DNA of 64,000 nt from Asterias amurensis (taxonomy: Eukaryota; Echinodermata; Asteroidea; Forcipulatida; Asteriidae): positions 4,030,001-4,094,000 of the forward strand of contig NC_092650.1 in NCBI RefSeq assembly GCF_032118995.1, in the 5' to 3' direction. The notes beneath the pieces were generated by a model that was not told the origin of the DNA, searched no databases, and worked only from the letters and a program-made list of their open reading frames with translations. The number at the start of each line of letters is the position of its first letter. The stretch's first letter is position 1. This document shows positions 59,524-64,000 of this stretch, piece by piece. The translations under genes and the position numbers were made by a program.

Positions 59524-59966
59524 CTGAAAAGATCCATTACGGGAATGCTCCATTAATATAAAAAAAAAGAGGCACATCCTTTTCGTCTAGCAACTTATAC
59601 CTGTTATCCCCATGTAATTGCTTACAAACCAACCCACAGCTAGGGTTTGGACATTTAACTGGTCAACCATTAAAAAACATTAAAACACAAGTTTGAAATC
59701 TAAGTTAGACGAAGCTGAAAGTTGTAATATGAGACCTACCTTTTCAAAAAAAATGTTACCCCAAGATACTATCCAGGAAGAATGGTTGCGACCCTTTTGT
59801 TGGTGGAACATTTCCGATCTTAATCTTCCACAAATCTCACAGATTATTTTTAATCCCCTACAATCTATTGAACATTTTGCTTTGTACACCCTTCTGTGGT
59901 TTGTGGTTTGTGGTTTTGTAATAAAAAAATAAAATAAACCACAGAATGAATTGTGCGGAAAATTAC

Positions 59967-60146
59967 CTTTGCATTTGGCGCAGCATTCATCGGCTTTCTT
60001 GGTGACGTCCTGGCAATCCAAGGATGGGCAAGTCTCCGATTCACACATAATTTCTCCCTGGGTGCAGGTGCAAGAGACGCACGGCTGTGGTGACCAGGTG
60101 TCCCCATCTTTGCGGTTTGCAGCGCAGTGGATCAGAGGTAGAACCA
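59967..60146 (-). CDS. VWC exon 5
   Basis: 180 bp exon. Acceptor CTCCTCAG before 60146, donor GTAATT after 59967. It reads HCAANRKDGDTW, CVSCTC, CESETC and ECCAKC. Ten cysteines, phase 1 at both ends. Confidence 0.86.
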
Positions 60147-60417
60147 CTGAGGAGAACAAGAAGAGATTTAATTACTCACTGCGCGAATCGCCGACCGCGA
60201 AGGATTTATACACAATTGACCAGAAAACAAATCATCATGGTATAAATTTAATATAAAAGTTTACTGATTATAAACTTATATTAAACTCAATTTTTTTCAG
60301 TGAAATATTTCGTTCTGAAGTAATAGTACTCCCCCCCCCCTCAAAAAAATGGTTTAGTAGTAATCATGATCAATAAGAAACATCCACAACACAAAACTGA
60401 CAGAAAAAAACTCTTAC

Positions 60418-60624
60418 CACTTGGGTCACCGCAACGTTCACAGCACCCACCCTCGACTTCCACAGCGGTGAGAGGGCTTTCGCACTCCAGCATGGGGCAC
60501 TCCTTCATCGAGCATTGTACACCTCCGGACTCCGTGCACTCACAGGAAGTGCATGGTTCTGGACTCCAGGTATCACGTGGCATGTAGACGGTGCCGTCCT
60601 CAGCAGTGCAGGCAGACTCTGGGT
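60418..60624 (-). CDS. VWC exon 4
   Basis: 207 bp exon with acceptor CTTTAG before 60624 and donor GTAAGA after 60418. It reads CTAEDGTVYMPRDTW, CTSCEC, CSMKEC and GCCERC. Ten cysteines. It is slightly longer than its siblings because of extra residues before the CC pair (about TAVEVEGG). Confidence 0.86.
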
Positions 60625-61489
60625 CTAAAGGTGAAGGTCAAATGAAAAAAGGAACTGAACTTAAGTATGCGAAGATGTTATTGTACATCGAGGATATTGA
60701 ATATAATGGGTTTTGTAACCTTACACCGATGTGTATTAATCACTGTATTGACCCACTTCACCTGACGTCATCATCAAAAAAATCTTGAATGCGCCATACA
60801 GGTGGGCAATTTCACTGTACGTTTTTATATGTAACTCTATGATGTGCGTTATGCAGTGAAAGTGCACGTTTTAGGCAACGCGGCATTAATACACGTAAAC
60901 CCTAACTTGCCCACCAACATGGTAAGCGCGGATCAGTCGCAGCGTGTGACACGCGTGCAAGGGGTCAATACCGAGTTCTGCAAAAATATTTGTAGTACCT
61001 TTGCACTACACACTAACACTGATAGAGCTACCCAAATCTATAGACAGATGTTTACCTCATCCACGTTCCAATATCATGATCCAACTAATGAATAATGCAT
61101 ATAGAGACCACCACCCCATGCAGTGATTGTACCCTTGAAACAGTAGCCCATTGATAAGTATATATCTTACATTGTATGTGTACTATAAGCAAGATATGTG
61201 TGAGACACAATAAACCAAGCAAGCATCAAAGCAACAGCTCTTGTAGAACTCAAGACATTACAATATTCCACAGCACATAAAGTACCAGCCAAACTGTTAT
61301 ATGTAAAGTAACATTGTAACTGGTTCCTCACAGCTTTTTGCTTAGCATCAACAAATATTTGCTTAGCACAAACAAAGTACCAGCCATGCAGAACTGTTAT
61401 CAAATATACGTTGGTTTGTACCTGGTTCCTCACAGCATCTTGCTTACCATTAACAAACATTTGCTTAGCACAAACAAAGTATTAGCCAG

Positions 61490-61663
61490 CAGCCGATTTC
61501 ACGAAATGCTACGATTAATCCTAACTCGAGTTAGGACGAGTAACCCGTCCTAACTTAGGATGGGTTCAATGCGTCCTACGTATTTGGATACGGATCTGAA
61601 CCCGTGCTAAGTCCTAAGATTAATCCTAAGAAAGGAAGAGTTTAGTGAAATCGACGACAGGCC
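61490..61663. repeat. Inverted-repeat element, AGCCGATTTCAC family, copy 2
   Basis: Starts AGCCGATTTCACGAAATGCT and ends AGTGAAATCGACGACAGG, sharing the TTAGGATGGGTTCAATGCG core with 58990-59215. It sits in the intron just past the donor of VWC exon 3 in sense. Confidence 0.55.
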
Positions 61664-61708
61664 TGTTGGTTTGCAACTAGTTTCAACTTTTTTTTCCTGG
61701 AAACTGAC

Positions 61709-61906
61709 CTGGTGGGCATTTGCGGCAGCATTCATCAGCCTCGCGTGGCAGTGGTCTCTCGCAGTCCAGTTTGGGGCACGTCTCCTTGTCGCATCGTATA
61801 TCTCCATCGTCACAGGTACACACCCTGCAAGGACTCTTTCTCCAGCTCTGTCCGTGGCGCATCTTCTCTCCGTCTTTAGTGGTACAAGCCTTCGCTTTGA
61901 GCTCGC
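61709..61906 (-). CDS. VWC exon 3
   Basis: 198 bp exon with acceptor CCCAG before 61906 and donor GTCAGT after 61709. Residues include CTTKDGEKMRHGQSW, CRVCTC, CDKETC and ECCRKC, giving ten cysteines in VWC order. The frame is phase 1 to phase 1. A TTAA-flanked MITE begins 35 bp upstream in sense, at 61941-62389. Confidence 0.86.
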
Positions 61907-61940
61907 CTGGGTACAGAATCAAAGTAGAATCAGAGTTTAA

Positions 61941-62389
61941 AGGCAGTGGACACTATTGGTAATTACTCAAAATAATTGTCAGCATAAAAACTTACTTGAT
62001 AACGTGCAATGGAGAGCTGTTGATAGTAAAAACAATTGTGAGAAACGGCTCCCTGTGAAGTAACATAGTAACCGCCAGTTGGTAGAGATCCGGAGATTGT
62101 TGGTTCGAATCCCACTCTAGTCAATTCTTTGTTCAACCCCAAAAATCAAAGAAGTAATTTCTCACTAAAATATTTGAATTGGATTTGAGACATCAGCTGA
62201 GGTCTCGAATTCAAGCATCTGAAACCACACAACTTACGCGACAAGGGTGTCTTTTCTTCCATTGTGCTCTTGCAACTTCAACGACAAACTGAGTCAAAAA
62301 TTTTCACAGGTTTTTTTTTTTATGCACATGTTGAGATACACCAAGTGAGAAGACTAGTCTTTGACAATTACCAATAGTGTCCAGTGCCT
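61941..62389. mobile_element. TTAA-flanked MITE carrying a SINE fragment
   Basis: Same family as 57281-57664, with TTAA at 61937-61940 and 62390-62393. It is longer (449 bp) because about 80 bp replaces the expected sequence after GAAGTAACATAG at about 62067. Confidence 0.7.
62069..62125 (+). repeat. tRNA-like SINE head fragment with box B
   Basis: Contains CAGTTGGTAGAGATC (box-A-like) and GGTTCGAATCCCACTC (box B consensus GGTTCGANTCC) about 30 bp later. Too short and imperfect to be a tRNA gene. It is nested in a MITE. Confidence 0.5.
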
Positions 62390-62934
62390 TTAATGCTACG
62401 TGAGTAAAGAGATATGACTCTCTTTGTCAGTAGAGCGTTTAGCCCGGTTTATAGTTCCTGTGAATGGTATCAAAACAACCCCAGATTACACCAAGAATTT
62501 TTGTTTTTCTGTTTCCAAATCTTTTGGTGCTCATTAATCAGTGTATCCATGGCATTGCCCCCTGGTTTTTTTTTTAAAGTTTAGTTCTGGAGTTTATACA
62601 ACAGCTAGAAATCTGCGATCTTCACATATGTATATCTCTTCTGAATCCCCCAGTCATGCCAGTTATCAAAACCAAGTCGTATGGTTCCCGCTCTTTCCAA
62701 TATGCAGCAGTTCAGTTTATGGAACAGTCTTCCAGAGGTTGTTGAAACATTAGAAACAATAAAAAACCTGTGTGAAAAAAAACCTGTTTGTAAGGGAAAA
62801 TCAACAATAATTGTGCAAAGTAATACTTTGCGCAACTGTTGAGTTTCCCTTTACTAATTAAGCTAACCTCTACAGCGCTTTGGGACCTCTCAGTGATATG
62901 CGCTTCATAAGAACGGTTTATTATTATTACTGAC

Positions 62935-63123
62935 CAGGGCATGTGCTGCAGCATTCGCCGTCCGCAAAGACTGGCTCTTCGCATTCCTGTGATGGGCACA
63001 GCTCCTTGGTGCAGGTGACCGCTGCGTTGTCGCAGGCGCACGTGACGCAGTCGCTCTTCTTCCAGCTTGTCTCGTGGTCGTAGGTCTCGCCCGTCGCTTC
63101 CACGACGCAAGGTTGGGCAACCT
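62935..63123 (-). CDS. VWC exon 2
   Basis: 189 bp exon. Acceptor ATAACAG before 63123, donor GTCAGT after 62935. The frame reads CVVEATGETYDHETSW, then CVTCAC, CTKELC and ECCSTCPG: ten cysteines in VWC spacing. An overlapping open frame here (62712-63137) is a shadow. The exon is more GC-rich than its introns. Confidence 0.84.
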
Positions 63124-63577
63124 CTGTTATATGTCATTCAATCAAAGAGTAAATGTTACTATAAATCATAAATAAGGCAGTTTTAAAATGACTATTATTA
63201 TTATTAATGGGTTATTAAAAATACCGCAATACAGCGGCTAAAAGTCAAAATGTACAGTTTAAATAGTTATTTAGAACTATACAGAAAGGCCTCTTTTGTT
63301 ACAGCACAATACTAAAACATGTTTGACTTAAAAGTATTTATTGTTCAAGCAAACCTTCCATACCCATTTTGTTTAAGAACATTTTAAGTATGCTTAGCAC
63401 AAAAAGACATTGCTTAGCACAATTTACAAATAACTGTAAAAGAAAAATTCATATAAATCACAGTTGTGACCGATGTCATGCTGTATTCAGTTCATGAACA
63501 ATGAAAACCTAATTATGATTTTTGATTTGTTGCTGTTGTTGTTCATCATGTTGTTATTGTTGTTGTTGTTTATTTAC

Positions 63578-63769
63578 CATCTGGGCACTTCATGCAGCAC
63601 TCGTCCTTGATCCTTATTGGGTCCGAGCAGGTTACCTCCTCGCAAGCCTCATTGTCGCAGTTTATCTTGCCATCCTCGCAGCTGCACGTCTTACATGGTC
63701 CCTTCTGCCAGGACTCTCCGCTGATGTATGTCGCACCCTGGAATGTGCAAGCCATTGCCTTGGGTTCAT
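63578..63769 (-). CDS. VWC exon 1 of the visible series
   Basis: 192 bp exon, acceptor CCCCAG before 63769 and donor GTAAAT after 63578. It encodes about 64 residues with ten cysteines, including the CKTCSC and ECCMKC motifs and the conserved W before the CxxCxC cluster. It begins and ends in phase 1. This is the most 5' exon visible; the upstream intron runs off the window. Confidence 0.85.
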
Positions 63770-63916
63770 CTGGGGAGCAAACACAAACAGTTGATTATCT
63801 CATATTCCATATTCCAGAGCAGGATTCAGTTTTACCACGCGTCACCGTACTCCCATTTCTCGCCTCTATTTCCCGCCCTCGTGCATCACCAAGCAAATCC
63901 GCCTCCCAGTACTTAA

Positions 63917-64000
63917 AGGAACACGTTGCCTTAGATTGGATGAGTTGGTTTCTTAAAGGCGTTTGTAATCGTTTGTTAAAATGCATATGGTTGGAAAGAT
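63917..64000. mobile_element. TTAA-flanked 383-bp MITE family, left end, cut by window end
   Basis: TTAA at 63913-63916 is followed by AGGAACACGTTGCCTTAGAT, the same terminus as the elements at 7589 and 8168. Confidence 0.65.

Larger units (their letters stand above)
50641..63769 (-). other. Multi-VWC secreted protein gene (3' part, 13 exons visible)
   Basis: Gene-level entry. Thirteen minus-strand exons run from 63769 down to 50641: twelve with a single VWC domain each, then one terminal exon with a stop. Each exon starts with the last two bases of a split codon and ends with the first base of one. All introns are therefore phase 1, the usual arrangement for shuffled extracellular modules. 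Every VWC exon shows the family pattern of about ten cysteines (C, then CxxCxC, C..C, C, CC, C). VWC arrays are typical of secreted or matrix proteins, including the chordin/kielin BMP-binding families. The terminal domain here does not match those families as I know them, so no symbol is given. No start codon or signal peptide is visible; the 5' end lies beyond 64000. Splice sites were placed by eye from AG/GT and reading frame. Confidence 0.85.

Noticed and set aside
62069-62125. tRNA gene
   Set aside because: Box B is good but no complete cloverleaf can be folded and it is nested in a MITE; treated as a SINE fragment.
62712-63137. 141-codon frame over VWC exon 2
   Set aside because: Wrong frame: the VWC cysteine pattern and both splice sites are in another frame.

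Overview
The window is animal genomic DNA. It has short phase-1 exons separated by introns, AATAAA signals, about 60% A+T, and dense MITEs, a Penelope-like element and an LTR retrotransposon. The VWC-repeat gene, the secreted fibrinogen-related gene and the foldback repeat families suggest an invertebrate deuterostome. My best guess is an echinoderm, perhaps a sea star; this rests on recollection of repeat style and no search was run.

Right third (about 50.6-64 kb, minus strand): the 3' part of a large secreted multidomain gene. Twelve von Willebrand factor C (VWC) exons are followed by one unfamiliar C-terminal domain exon with a stop and an AATAAA. Every intron is phase 1. The 5' end lies beyond position 64000.

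Left two thirds (about 245-54314): a large tandem segmental duplication. Four units (U1 245-6186, partial; U2 6187-18926; U3 18927-34589; U4 34590-54314) each carry the last three exons of the VWC gene. U2-U4 also carry exon 1 of a minus-strand fibrinogen-related gene (signal peptide plus coiled coil). Only U4 keeps the fibrinogen C-terminal exons (36.5-37.9 kb), and these carry a frame-disrupting deletion. U2 and U3 lost them by a deletion with a few bases of microhomology.

The fibrinogen-type exon 1 ends in phase 1 and the VWC exons begin in the matching phase. The duplication has therefore set a start exon upstream, in sense, of VWC 3' exons. In U2 and U3 the next same-strand exons after it are the VWC exons of the neighbouring unit. 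Each set could encode a new chimeric secreted protein of about 419 aa (signal peptide, coiled coil, 2 VWC, C-terminal domain). I regard this as the most interesting feature of the window.

Mobile DNA dates the array. A 1.2 kb Penelope-like GIY-YIG remnant is in U1 and U2 only. Two TTAA-flanked foldback MITEs are in U2 only. A 4.76 kb element with Helitron-like 3' features is in U3 only. An LTR retrotransposon (PR-RT-RH-IN, identical-looking 168 bp LTRs, one frameshift) is in U4 only. The empty sites in sister units give clean target-site duplications.
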